Shown in pieces: positions 34,597 through 49,500 of a stretch of DNA of 64,000 nt. The stretch is from Thysanoteuthis rhombus (Eukaryota; Mollusca; Cephalopoda; Oegopsida; Thysanoteuthidae): positions 54,209,631 through 54,273,630 of the forward strand of contig OY735202.1 of assembly GCA_963457665.1 (NCBI GenBank). Direction: 5' to 3'. A program made the translations under genes and the position numbers. The first letter of the stretch is position 1. Each line of letters starts with the position of its first letter. The notes under the pieces were generated by a model. It saw only the letters and a program-made list of their open reading frames with translations. It was not told the DNA's origin and searched no databases.

Positions 34597-37500
34597 CTGA
34601 AATTATAATTAAAAAGAAAAATCAAGATACAAATTTATATTGTATATGTAGAAAATGATATTTATCATTGAACAACAAGTAATAATTTACGTTTATTTCA
34701 TAAGCAGAAGGTATTACTGCAATCATCAGAAGTTTTCATTCATATCACACAAGTATTGTTGATTATGCTTATACATTGACTGACCAATGGAAGGAAAAGC
34801 ATTGCTTTCTTTATTGTTTGAAGTTAGAAGATAGGGCAAGTGAACTTCCCTTACTAAGACCTGGGGATCGAATTGGTGAAATAATAGATTCATTGTCACA
34901 TTTAGTTGTGAACTATGTTAGTTGAAGTATATTTGGCTTTTAATTTTATTTACTATAAAAATACATTTAATTTGGAGAGAAGCATCAATTGATATAATTG
35001 ATCTAAAACTTCATCCTCATGTTATAAAATGTTCTGTACAGCATTGAAACCTTATGCATTTTCAATGAAAAGTTACACATTTTTAAATAGTACTGATTAT
35101 AGAATATTTTACAAAAAATTATTCACTAATGTTATTTAGGATTGGAGTTATCATGATATACATCTTGTTTGTGTCTTACATGCAAAAAATTATCATCATT
35201 AGATAGTTAGATTTGAATATGTGTTCATGTGTGTGTAGATCACTATACAGTATTGAGCTGATATCTAACTGCTCAGATAATCTCTCATCATTAACAAGAA
35301 TCTATGAAAACAGTATTTTCAGAAGGAGGGGAATTAACACCAGTACAAATCATACAACTACCTCTATTGTATAACATGATGGCCTCATATCATCTAGTGA
35401 GATGTGGATAATAACTATCAGTAACTTAGTCAAGATGCCATTACCCAATAATTATTGCAGTATATTTATACTCTACTAACATGGCTCGAGAAAAAAATTC
35501 AAATATAACAACGCATGAAAGCAAACGATATTCTATAGAAATTTCATAAAATAAAAATTATAAAATTTGTTCTGGTCTTTACAGAATTCTCTTCATATTT
35601 AAAAAAAAATTCCCTGGAAGACTCCAAAATCACCCTAAAGCAGTTCTTTGCTCAGAAAGTACAAGTCCAGGGAGGTTGGGATTATCAAGTTGCTTGAAAA
35701 ATGGGAAAGGTGTAATAACAGTAAATAAGTTGTTCAATAAAGTTGATGTTAAAAATAACAACATTTGAATTTTTTTTACTCGATTAATTGAACCGACTTT
35801 TATAATTAACATAATTATGGGGAGTTAGCTAAATGCAACTGTGAGAAACATTTTGAAACTATAAAATAATAATGACCAAAGCAAAGAAAAAATGCATTAC
35901 TACTATAAACTTAAACAAAATTGATTTAAAGAATATTACTACTATGTACATAATCTGCGTATACTCATATAGCAGGATTGAACAAAATAAACTGAATTAC
36001 AATTGTATAGAATTATCCAAAACATCAAATTTTACATTTTATTCTTATTCTTTTTATCATATAAGTTGCTCAAATAGTAATAAACATTTTTCTTTTAAAT
36101 TAGGCACATATACTTACCGAAGTGGAAGCTGTTGGTATAATTGATCTTTTCCTGCTTCGGGATACTCTATCTGAATATACTGGAGGAGAAATCTAATAAA
36201 AAAAATTAACAGATTTTTAGAGAGAGGGTAGATATATTGAATTATTTATCCTTTTCAATATCTAATATTTCATCAGATACTATTGATTGACCTGGCCTAG
36301 AGCATTCATTATTATAAAGAGAACCAATTAAAAAAATGTTTCACAATAGTGATAGAATAAATCTATGTCTAACTGCAGTGGATCATCAAGTAATAATTTA
36401 TACAAGGCCAGATAGTGTGTTAATGTGAGGATGAGAGATTAATTCACCCTTTCACTCATTCAGGCAGCTGGTTTTTAAGGCTCACAAAGCATAGTGGCTA
36501 CAACATAAGGGATAGATTTATGTTTTGGGTTTTTTTCAGAAACATTGCAAACATTTGTAGATTATAAGATATGGATTTCATTTATATCAAATTTATACAA
36601 ATATAATGATCATGTGACCTCATTATCTATGTAAAACAGCAACCATATTCAAGCATGGTTTAATTTTCAATAAGAAAGAAATGAAAGTTACATCCAATTT
36701 TGTCCCATTGGTTCTGTAACATCTATTCCCATGTGAAACTGACTGCCAATCAGTTGCTTTTGATCTCACCAAGCCATGTATTGCTCTAAGTAACATTGTA
36801 TCACTGTCTGAAAAGTCACGATTGGGTAGGTGGGTCAGTAAAGTCGAGGGTGACAGAGAGATAAGCCATATTTTTGACACAAAATTTAAAGCTCACCTAC
36901 GTATGCACCTGGCCTGAATGAGTTCAGGAAGAGACAGGATTAATGATGCAATCATTACTCATGCAACTCATGTTTTTATTTTTTTTTATTATTTAGAAAT
37001 GTGCACTAAAAAATATTACCTGAAAATAGTTGCATTTCAAATAATTTAAAAAATAACATAAATCAAACAAATATATTAGTTACATGTTTCTAAATATTCT
37101 GCAAAATCCAAGAAAGATACGTAGAAAAAGAAGCCAATTACAATGTGCAGAATAATATTTCTTAAAAATCAGTTAAACATTAGAATAAAACCCCCAAGTA
37201 ACTTACAACATTGTTTCCCTTGTTTGAAATATCAGAATTCAGACATCTTCTGTTTGATAGACTAAGAGAATTTGCCTGTTTTGTCAATTCATTGACCTGG
37301 AAAAAATTCAAAACAAATACATCTTTTCTATTACAGTTATCACAAAATCACAGTAAATATGAAGAATTACACCTCTTACACTTTCTTAGCAAAGATAATA
37401 CATATCAAACCCGAGAAACATAAGAATATCACTTCCAAAAATGAGGTTGAAAATTCTGGTATGGCAGACCATATCTAGAGAGAATTAATTCTATCAGATG

Positions 37501-40500
37501 ATATGTTGTTTATACCAAAAGATTGTAGACAATGCTGTTTTCACAAAGGTTTTTGTGAGCAATGATCACCTAAATGCACTGAATGCAAATGGTCAAGATT
37601 TGCGCACAGGTCACCTTGGCATTTTTGCTCTTGTATGGGGTCCCAGATGTTAAAATAATGAAAATATCCTTTGATCTGAATTCTCCATACATTGTTCTTA
37701 ATAACCTTAGATTATGCTTGTCTCCTGGGAATTTTTATATGTTGCACAACAGAATTAATATTTCATGAGTGAAATAAACAAGGCTAAATAAAACTCACAG
37801 AATTGCATAACCGATTGCTTTGAAATGCAATGTTTTAAGTATCATAATAAACTTATTTAAGAAATTTTGGATCAGAAAATTTTGCTTCGAATTTTACCCT
37901 CCAAATTAGCTCTTGAATCTAGATTTAGTGTCTTTTTTTTTTCTTTCTTGCTAGCCCCCAAATTATAAAACATGCTTCTAGCTCAAAATCTTGTTGAAGA
38001 CTGGAAGTGGTCATGATAATAAATTGAACTCTCCACATGGGAGAGGGAAGTTTGATTCCAGGTGTTAATGATTATCAGTAGTATGATAGCCAAAGGAGGT
38101 TAACATTGGTACCAGAGAGTGTAGGTACAAATTACAAGTTTTGAAAAAGAGAAAAAGGGAAGGATTTGTGAATGTAAAAAAAAACAAAACAAGCGACCGA
38201 AAAGAAGTCATAGATTGACCTCTGGCGAGCTTACTAGAGCACATTTTTACGTTTTTAATGTTTCATATTGTATTAAAAAAATGGATATTTCATTGTGAAA
38301 GGAGCATAAAAAATATATCCACCCTTGAAAGAAAAATGGAGGCTTGAAATTGTAAAACTTTTGCTGTTAGAAATTCTTACAAATCAAATACATCAGTGAA
38401 ATTGAGAGGATTTTCATGGACTACAAAACATTTTGAATAGGAAATATTGATTTTCTGTTAGGATTGTAGTAAGAAGTATTTTTTGCTCTTTTTTCAAAAA
38501 ATAAATATTTATAAAACATTTATTATTTAACATTGTAAAGTTGTGAGGAGAAAAGTGAAAAATGGAAGAAAACAAAATACCATTATTTACACCAGATAAT
38601 TATGGAGCCTGGCTTCAGAAAACGTGAAAGGGTGCCTGCTGTATTTTTCACCTTAAATGATAGTGCAAGAGAGGCGATTCTGGAGATGGACCCCACTCAT
38701 TATAGTATGGTTAAGGCTTTAACAGCTGCTGACAATAACATGTAGAGTAGAGATACAGCAATAAAAAAAATAAAGCCGAGAAAAATAAAGAAGAAATAAC
38801 TTGAGAACAATAAGTTGAAAACATAAGGATCAATGAAAGTTAGAAACGGAAAAAAAAGAAATCAAGCAATGAAATGAAAATGGAGCTAATTTAGAGGAGG
38901 AAATTGAAGAATTACAACAATGGAAAAATAAATATTTAAAAATCTTTGAGGAATTATGATGCTTAATAGTTGAGCAAAACAACCAAATTAAATGGTATAA
39001 TATAATTTTGGAAAAAAAAAATCAGCTAGAATTGAAACTACAGAATATGAATGGAGAGAGAAATACACAGATTTTAGATGTCATCAAATGAATAAGTGAG
39101 AAGCTTATAAATCCCAAATAAACAAAATTGTAACAAAAGACAAATTCTATGTGATTCTGAGTGTGTTAAGAATGATGAGAATTTGAACACTGGAAAAAAA
39201 TGAAGATATCAGTAGGGATTTGATGATCACATTGAATGTCTCTTGAAGGAAAAACTTGATAATAAGAAAGATCATTGATGTTTCCAAAAAGCGGATGTCA
39301 CTGCTGCAGATATGGAAACTTCGGTTATGAGGCTTCTAAAGGTCATCGGATATTTGGTGACCTGAGAGATGATGAGCAGGTGGCTCAATTAGGTTGTTTT
39401 TATAAATGCCACCATGTGAGTCATTTGGCTCACAATAGTTGTTTGAGGCAAGTCTGTTACTACAAGTGTAATGGAATTCGTCACATAGCATGTTACTGAT
39501 TTGCTATTGTGAAATGCTGCTAGATGTGCAATCAGCTTCGTCATATTACTTGTGACTGTGACAAGAAAATTATGAATAGAGCTTGTTACAACTGCGGAAG
39601 CCTTGGGCATATCTAGCGAGATTGTCCTCACAAAAATGCCAGGATTGGATTCAAGTATTGGAAACCCAGTCAGATTGCTGAAGGATATCCTGTTCACTGA
39701 TACATCAAGAATTATTCTACAGTCAGTGGCACTACAGCGCATCAAAAGATCCAAATCTGCATCAAATAATATTGAGGACTCCTATCCTTTTGAATATGAA
39801 AATAGAAGAAATGATCAAAATAGAACAAGAAAAAAAGAAAAAGTAAAATAGGAGAGGAAGAAGAGTCCTGAAAGAACATTCATTGATTTAGAAAGCAAAG
39901 ATGCATGAGACTGATGGAGTATCATGTAGTAAAACATGCATGACCTTGGATTAACATAGGTATGCAGTTGCAGGGGACATCCGTGAACAACTCACTCATT
40001 TCCTGTAGGATCTCTTACCCCATAATAATGACCGCAGAGGTCAATAAGTTGGTTGCCAGGTGGTTTTCTAAGGATGCCAGATTACAGAAGCTAGTAGAGA
40101 CACCAAGGAAACAGCCTAAGGATTAAGACTATGGTCTTTTTCATGAAGTAAAATGAAAGAAACTCAGAATATCAATCGTTGAACAGAAGCAACATCCTGG
40201 GAAGGACCCCTGAATAAAATGTTAGAATAGGTAATGCTGATTGGTCTAAAGGAGCCAGACAAGAGAAAGCAGATTTGTTGGGAATGCCTGGAGGCAGACC
40301 AAAACATGAATTGATACATGGAGAAAGGAACAAAGTATCAAGATAACAATTGCTCTGTAGGGATTCTTCATGATTGGTTTTTACCATAAGTAGATAAACT
40401 TGAATGTCATCTTAAATGTAACCCAGAAGTCATTAAATCTACTAACCAGTAATAACCAAGCAACCAGTAAATGGAGTTTCTCTATCTCAGGACCTTGTGT

Positions 40501-43500
40501 AAAAAGTTATCATTTTAAGAAGAGAAAAAAGTTTCCAAGGAAGTAAGATCATATTCAGTGAGATCAGTTCATTCTGCATCAGAAAAATATATTTTTACAA
40601 TGATTTTGTCAATTATGATTTAATAATTCTTAACTAATAATTAAAATTTAATTAAAATTCATGAAGAAAATTAAAATACCATCATAATCAAAATAAGATG
40701 CAATCATAATAATGTTTAAAATTGAAAATAAGAAGTTAAATGAGATCTTAAACTGAAGGCTGCGAAAGGCTTCTATGGTTCTGAGATTTATCTCTGTTTG
40801 GTATAAATCCTGGATTCTGGTATTCTCTACAAAATGTCAAACTCATAAAAAGTGATGCAAAACTGCTAAAACAGAAGAGAATATCTTTTAAAGGTTTGAT
40901 TTTAATCATAAACCCCAAATAAGACTCTCTTCAGTAATCATTCATCTCTGTTCAATAAATTCCCTTCTTTCCATTTGGTAATTTCTTGCCAATAACATTG
41001 TTAACGTTAACTTTATTTGAAGAATTCCAATATTATGTTGCAATTAATGAAAGAAAATCTTCCTAACAAAAACAAAAAAAGCTCTAGAATAATATGAAAG
41101 ATAAAATTTTTTTTCAAAGATATTTCAGAAGTATATATGTATAGAAACTCTGCTTTCGATAATTCATTTTTAAAAAATTTTATTGATTTATTGGCCACTT
41201 TTTCCAACCCCTCAAAAGCAGTTGATCTTTCTTCATCTTTATAACATCATCTCTTATCAAATGAATGTGTCAGCAACAGGGTATAATGGATTTCAACAAA
41301 TTTTCCTGGTTTAAGTTGTTAAAAATCTTGTATATTAATAGGATGACTAAATAAATTGTTTTAACAATTTTTTTCAGTTTTCAGTCTTTGAATCAGGTGT
41401 GAATAATTCTATAGTAGAATCTAAAATTGGTTTAACCTTTCAAATGCACCATTTTATTATGATTCAGTTTCACTCTTTGCAATGGCAAAACTAAACATCT
41501 CTATCCATTTGGAAAAAAAATTGAATGAATAAAAAGTTTTAATTTTATTTTTGCATCATATGTGAGGTCTAAAATAGTATAATTTCTAATTATAAGGTAC
41601 AATCAAACAACATATTTTATGCAAAAATGAAATCAAAACCTTTTATTCATTCTATGATTTCATAGCAGCAAAAAAAAAAAGACAAAATTATACCTTTAAA
41701 TTGAAAAACTATACTTTTTAGAAATTTTGTATGATTTTTGGGACCATTTCAAAGCAAATATTAGCAGATATTTTTAGTTTTTACCTGACCTCCCTTTTAA
41801 AAGCAAGGAAAAATTCCCTAGACAATAACTGGGCCAGAAAAAAGAAATAGTTAAATTGTGATTTGATAAAATCTTAGTTCAAACTGATTGTTGGTTAAAC
41901 AAAACTAAACAAAACCAAACAAAATAAAGAATATTAGAATTAGGTTTACCTGTCCTTGGGCAGGTGCTGAATCTACTGAACATGTCTCCATCTATGATGA
42001 ATAAATGAAAAAACCAGTTGAGGAAAAATTCATGAAGTACTTTTAATAAATAGAGGATGTTTAACTGATTCTGAAAAGTTTGCTTGTGAAGTGAATTTTT
42101 GATCACTGAACATGAAATGGTGACTGCGATTAAAGTAATGAAAGAAGGGTCACAATGTACAGTTAAGCACAACTAGCTAAAAAATGTAACTGGAAGAAAA
42201 GTCACAGACTAAAAGTAATGGGTAAAAGATTTTTTTTAAATAAAATAAGTAATATTAAATTCAATTTTTACTAATAAAGCAATTCAATTTTTTTTGTAAT
42301 TTTGAATGAATAAAGATTCTTTTGTGATTTTATTTACCATATTTAGCCATTATGTAAGCTGTCATGTAGCTATGAAATATATTGTCTGTTAGTTTGATTT
42401 TTTTTATAACTTGAATAAATATATAAATATATTTTTGCCCATATCATATACTTGGTTCTTATTTAGCTTTGAAAACACCAAGTTCAGCTGTCTTATTTTT
42501 TAAAAAAGCAAGCAATATTTTGCCTTCCAGTTATGAAAAAGTCATGGGAAAATATTGATTTGTGACTTTTCTTCCAGTTACTTTTTTTTAGGTAGCTCAG
42601 CATTTCTCCCATGACTTTTGTTCTGGGTTTTGACAAAATATCTAAAAGTATAAATTTACATCTAATGCAATTTATTCAGATTTTAGTTCATATACCATTC
42701 CCATCTGTAATCATGACAAGAGACTGAAATATGAAATACAATTTTTTATGAAAATTCCAAATTATAGGCTTTTAGAGGGCCACTACTAAAATTGTTCAGA
42801 GGAAAAAAAAAGAAAAATATTGCATTGTTACAAGTACAATGTAAATGAACAAAATGATTGGAGAGGGAGAAACAATGAGGAAGAGAATGCGTTTGTAAAA
42901 CATTTTTCATGAGTTTCCTTGTAAGACAGACACAATTTATTTTTTTTAATCCATACAGTCATCAGTTTAGCATATTGAAGATATTACAGGAAATTAACAA
43001 GTAGGAATGAGAGATGACCCAAGAAATTCTCCAATGGGCAATGTTATAAGAGTGAACATTTGAAAAATAAAATAAACTCACTTTTTCACAAAGCACATTT
43101 TGCTTTGTGATTTCAGAATTCTTCTTTTTAAAATATTGTGGAATGCCCACTGATAGCAACTTTTCAACATTGACAACTTTGCTATTTCTGAAATTCAAAA
43201 AATAATTTTCAAATAATAGAAAAGGCTTTATGAATTGATTTTATACTAATTAGAAGAAAGGTAGTGAGTGGTAAAAAATACATCTATGTGTAACTTATAT
43301 AATATTGAGCAGTGCTGTAACTTGAGCCGTTGGGGCCCCGGGGTAGACTCCTTGATTGAGGGCTCCTATAAATATTCTCTTTTTTCCCTACGAAGTTGCA
43401 CTGAAGTGACTTGAGGCAAAATATATCCAAAGCAAGAACATATTCCTGGATTCCACCTTTCTACAAAATTTCATTGAAATTCATGGAGATATCGTGTAGA

Positions 43501-46500
43501 GAAACAAGAGCAAACATGAAATAGAATGCAAGAATATCTCTTAATCAAAAACAAAGTCATTGATCCACTCCAAAATTTTATCACCAGTGTCAGTCCCTAT
43601 GATATCTCAAAAGTTTTCCATGAATATCAATGAAATTTTGTGGAAAGGTGGGGTACAGAATAATAAAGATGTGATTAGGGGGTAGATCCAAGAATTCATT
43701 CTTGATGGGGAGATATTTTTGCATTGAAAAAAAAAAAAATTTTGTATTCACTCCTGTCCGTATGATATCTGGTTCTTCTGTTTTGTTTTTTTCCATCCTC
43801 TGTTTTTCGTAACCTGTCTAGATCACAACAAATTCTTTTTCATTAAAGATACTCCTATTTATACATAGTTATGAAATAGGTGCCCATTTTGGCTCTGCCA
43901 TTTGAAATGCCCATTGTTCTACACTCACTCTATTCAGAGGAGGGTGATTCATCTGTGGAATTACTGGAACAATCATACATGGCATAATAACAGAAAATAC
44001 ATATTATAATCATCAAAGTTTTTGGCTTGTTCTTTAATTTCAATCCTGTTCCTTTAGTATTTAAAGGGGTCCAAATTTGGGTGAGTATTTTTTTGAGTGT
44101 GGAAAATTTTTAAACAGAGGAGGAAAAAAATTTAGACTCAAAATATGGTTTTGCCTGAGACCTCTGTGGGGCCCCTTCCTTGCTAAAGCTCCTAGGTATT
44201 GCCCCACCTGTAGTAACGGCCCTGCATTTTAGTGATGTAATTGAAGCATGGCTTATTGAGAATTTTAAGAAAAATATTGTTAACCAGTTACAACATTTCA
44301 TTCAACATATACATTCCTATTGGGGGAAGTAAAGATTTTACAATCACAAAAACTATTCAGTTACTAGTCTTTTAGCTATTTTATATACTCTATTTTATTA
44401 ACAAATGGGAATTTTTCTAATACCGTTTTAATTTTCCTGATGATGGTTTTATAAAACCTTCCATTTTTAACCTGTTGAAAAATCCATGGGCAACAGTATT
44501 CTCCACTCCTAATTTCTTGGCTAAACCTTGAATTGTAAATTTGTTTTCTTCAAGGCAAACCAAGAGAACGCGGCGCCACAAACAAACTGACTAAAATGAA
44601 AATAAGAATAATATATTAGAGTTATAAATTTTTTCATCAATACTGAATCTAAAAATAGATAATTAATGATAAAAATAATACCTGCTCTACAAGAAAATTT
44701 TTCTACAATCATCAACAAAGAAATTTAGGAAATAACTAGTTAACTAATTAAAATTATACTGTTTCTTTGAACTACAAATCAAGTCAGTGCCTATGATTAA
44801 ATAACTCAGTCATTATTAAATGAATATTCATTTTTTTTTTTGAATCAGGCAATTCAAATTGTTTAATTTGCAGATAATTTGAGTTGAAATACATGGATAT
44901 GTGAATATATTTGTGCAAAGAAAATATTTTGATGGAGTCATATACATACTTGCTGATCTGACAGGGTCATTTCCACCAAAGAAGGATCTGTGCATAGTTT
45001 ACCAATCAACTGAGAATTGAATCATGAAAATCATTAGAGGTGAGTAAATAAAAACATAAATGACTAGCAGGGATACTCGGCCTTGCCCAAGGGCAAAAAT
45101 ATTCTGAAATATAACCGAAGAGGAAAAATATACTCTTTGATATATTTCTTCTTACGCAACACAAACAATAAAAACTATGTACGTATGAAAAAGTAGCTGT
45201 AACAGAAGAAATGTTCAGATGCATAAAAAAGAACAAATGATGTAGTCACTTAGTTTAACAGGCCTTCTGGATATGCTACATAAGTGTTTCTCCCATTGGT
45301 TCCCATTGGTTTCCCATAGAAAACCCAATATAGAGCTGTCCATAGGAAAAGCATGGAGAACTGCTATGTTAAATTCCAGGGCAAAATTGTGGCTGACAAT
45401 TTGGAAGATTGACTAGACTTGACAAAAAATGACTTCAAATGAAAGTCAATATCATATTGTCTTTGACTTTCACCAAGAAAAGATTTACTCCTATGCTAAA
45501 TTTCAGGTACATAGGTGCAAAATTATTGCCAAAGACTTGAAAAATTTAGTAGAAATGATGTGAAGACTTTGAATGAACTCCAAGGTCAACCTCGCTTGAC
45601 CTGTTACCTTTGATGTGAGATAAACCCATATGATCAATATCCGCAATCTTGGTGCCAAATTATGGCCCATAACTCTGAAAATTGGCTACAAATGACCTCT
45701 TGTGACATCAGTGGTCAACCAGTGTATATCACCATTGCCATGGGGAGATGTAAGTTTATGCTCAATTTCAGTTTCATAGGTGTTAAATTAAAGCTACAAA
45801 AATTTATGATTATTTCAAAATGACAAGGAATGACCTCTGGTGACCTTAAATGACCTTAGAAGTTAACATCACATGGATTGTGATCTTTGTCGTAACAAGA
45901 TATATTCATATGCGACATTTCTGCATCCTTAGTGCAAAATTATGGCTCATAAGTCTAAAATTCCACTGATGGCCAGATTACCTCTGGCGATCTCAAATGA
46001 CCTCAGAGGTCAACTCCATATTGCATATGATCTCCGCCATGGAAAGATGTAGCTCCATGCCCATTTTCAGATTCATAAGTGCTAAATTGTGGCCTTAAAC
46101 TTAGAATATTATTTTGAAATGACCAGAGAGACCTCAGATATCAGCGTCACTTCGACTGTGAGAAGATATACCCATATACTAAATTTTAGGCATCCTCGGC
46201 ACAAAATTGTGGCCTACAATCATTAGTTGAAAATGACCTCTGGTAACCTTGAATGACCTCAGACTTCAACCTCACATAGGTTTATGCTTCAAGTTGACCT
46301 CTCCTCCGTTTACATGCAGAATATTAGGTTTGAATATTACAGAGAAGAGGCATGAATAAACAAACAAAAGGCTCAAATAATTGTATAGTTAAATTCAGAA
46401 GCTTTATGAAAACAAGATTCCTCAATAATGATGGAGAAATCTGAATTTGAATTAATATTCAAAATAAAAGTCATATCAAATTTACAAAAATTAAAAGATG

Positions 46501-49500
46501 GAGAGTTTGACCTCTTCATGAGAAGTATTGATCGAGTATCTCTGCAGGATAAGAAAAATTGTGAAAAGAGGTAACGTGTATTCTAATTCTGTAAAAATTC
46601 TATTGTTATGGAATACTTATCTCATGAAATTCCAAAACCTCATACCAGTAGATTGGATGCAATGTAATATTTGCATAGTTTTTTTTAATTCTTCAATTAA
46701 ATACCCATCTTATACACGAGCTAACAAAATACAAGTAAGACAAATTACCTTGATTTATCAAAATACTATTTCATTTTCATACCCCAGTACATATGTATAC
46801 ATATACATACAACTATAAAATTTACCAAGAATAGCTTCAAATAAGATGAAAAAGTAGAACCCAATAGAGTAAAACATAGCAACAACAAAAAAAGTAGAGA
46901 TAGGAAAATCATCTGGTATTCACTGCCATCTAAAATACAAGTAAAAACCAACATAGGGAAAATATTTCTCCAATGAACTGAAGAACACTCCCCAAATGAT
47001 GCACGGAGTAACATTTTTAACAAGAACCAAATATAGTTGTACAGATTATTTTAATAACTTCATAACATTAAAATAATTAAAATTAATTACAAGTGGAGAA
47101 AGCATAAGTAAACAAGATTGCAATTGTACAAATAGAAACGGATGCCCTTTACAAAACAAATGTCTCAAATCAAATATTGTACCTCAATCTGAAATATTAA
47201 CCCAAGAGAAACACTTGGAAATGAAATACTATATAGGAATATCTAAAACACCTTTAAACTAAAATTAGCCAACCATATATTTATAAAAGAAAAATATAAA
47301 AACAGTACATAACTGTCAATATATCATTGGAGACTAACTGATAGCAGCCTCACACCCACAGTAAAATGGAAAATACTAAAACAAACATTTATATGCCAGA
47401 ACATTGAACATCCCCGTGTTACCTATACCTAAATGAGAAATTTGAAATCCTCACCTTTGCCAATAGAACAAAAAAGACAAAAAAGCAGAATTATTAAATG
47501 GAAAAAATGAAGTAGCGTTAGAGTGCCAGCACTGCTCAAAATTTCTGTAAAAGAAATTATTTAAACTTCATACACAGATATACAAAAATTACCCACCATA
47601 GCTATCTTATTCCCCCTACTATTTACAATAGTAGCAGCATTACTATGAATACAAACATTATTAATAATGATAATACCAGTCACTTTAGGAACAACCCTTT
47701 GATTACCTTTTCATAATTGTCTTAGATATAAAGAAACACACCAAACCAAAGATAAATAAAACAAACTAACAACTAAGATCATGTAAAAGTAAACCCTAAC
47801 ACTAGGAAACATATTAAAGTAAGAATAAAATATTTTCAGAGAGGAAATTTTACAAAAAGCTGATGTTTTAACAACATACTGATAAAATAAGTGCCTATAG
47901 CATATCCTGCTAAATTATAACTACCAGACAGTAAAGTATCTCCTCTATGTAAAATAGAAAAACATAACAAGCAGTGAGCAACAACTAAACAAGGAGAAAG
48001 AAAAGGAATAGATAAATAAATAGAATAAGAGGAAGGCTCTCCATTCTAGAAAAAGAATGTATATTGTGAGAGGGAGAGTAATAATCAACATAGTTCTGAA
48101 TAGCGAGAAGATAGTTGTTAATGACAAAGGAATATGTGATACGTGTTTTGAGTTTATCGCTATGTGCTATGATCTTGCAACAAGTGTTGAAGAAGATGGA
48201 TGCGACGATATTATTTAGATGAAAAACATCCAGTAACCATTTTCATTTCATTGTTAGAAGAGAGAGTTTACGCGCATCATGTATGAATATGGACATGAAG
48301 ATTAAACAGTTTGTAACTGAAATACAGACAATGGCAAATGAACAAACAAATAGAACATACATCTAATGAGTTGACAAATAAGACATGTATGGGCATTACA
48401 TTCAAAACTGAAAGGACAAGACATGTAACTGTTATGGACATTAATATGATTGTTGATTGCTCTGTAATTGAGGAAAGAGATTGGATCCATGATATAGTGT
48501 CAGTTAGTAGCTAGGTAGGAGAAAAAGAAGTTAACTCATTTCTATTGCTCAAGCACCATGTACAAGTAATTGTAGTAGCCATGAGTTGATGAAGCGGAGA
48601 TAACTAAAATACTTTGAATCCATAAGACTTTATAAATTGAAGCCCAAGGAATAATTATGGAGACAGGGTTGTCAGTGATATATTTTACTGTTAACTTGGC
48701 AATAATGTACAGCACCTGAATGTGATTTAGTAGCTGAATGTATGACAGATATCTCAACGTCTGTGAAATAAAAATAGCAATGTTAAGAGCAGTGATTGGT
48801 AACAGTGGATAAATGGTAAAGTTTGATTGTATATTTGTTTTCGTAACATCAGAGAAAAAATTACATTTTTTTTCCATCAAGAAAATTGGACACAAGGTCT
48901 ATTTGGGGGTATGAAGAGGGAGTTTTAGTCATTATTATCCCAACTTTAACTTAGCTAGTCTTATTCACCAATCCTATAGTACTTCATTGCTCCTTCCACA
49001 AAAATGTCTCATTTATTCTAAATGAAAATTACTCCCATCCTACTATAACTATAATTCCACAAGTTCTCTATGTGTATTATAACTAAACTCCTATTTACAA
49101 TTTTATGAGGGGGATGGGCAGAAGATGATATCTGTACAGATTAAAAGGTTTTCCATGATGTGTGTTATCATTAGTATGTGTGACCCCCTTAAATTCTAAT
49201 ATGACAAAAAAGCAAGTAAACCAGGCAAAAAATGGATGTGGGACGAAAAATGTAATAACTCTATTTAAATGAAAAAATTCCAAACATCCACCAGAGAACT
49301 TTGCCTTCTGTCGTCTAACAGGGAAGGGGTGAATCAAATATAAAACGGGAATCAAATATAAAACAGGAATCAAATATAAAACGGGAACTAAAAAAACTAG
49401 GGCGATGCTCATTTACTCCTTAGCTAATTAACTTAGCTAGGGAGTAAACTTATTCCAACTTATTCTAACTTAACCTGGGCTGGGTTTTCTTATCTTGTTA

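Noticed and set aside
39275-39640. CNBP processed pseudogene
   Set aside because: The order of knuckles is similar, but the upstream part is gag-like rather than CNBP-like; kept only as an alternative.
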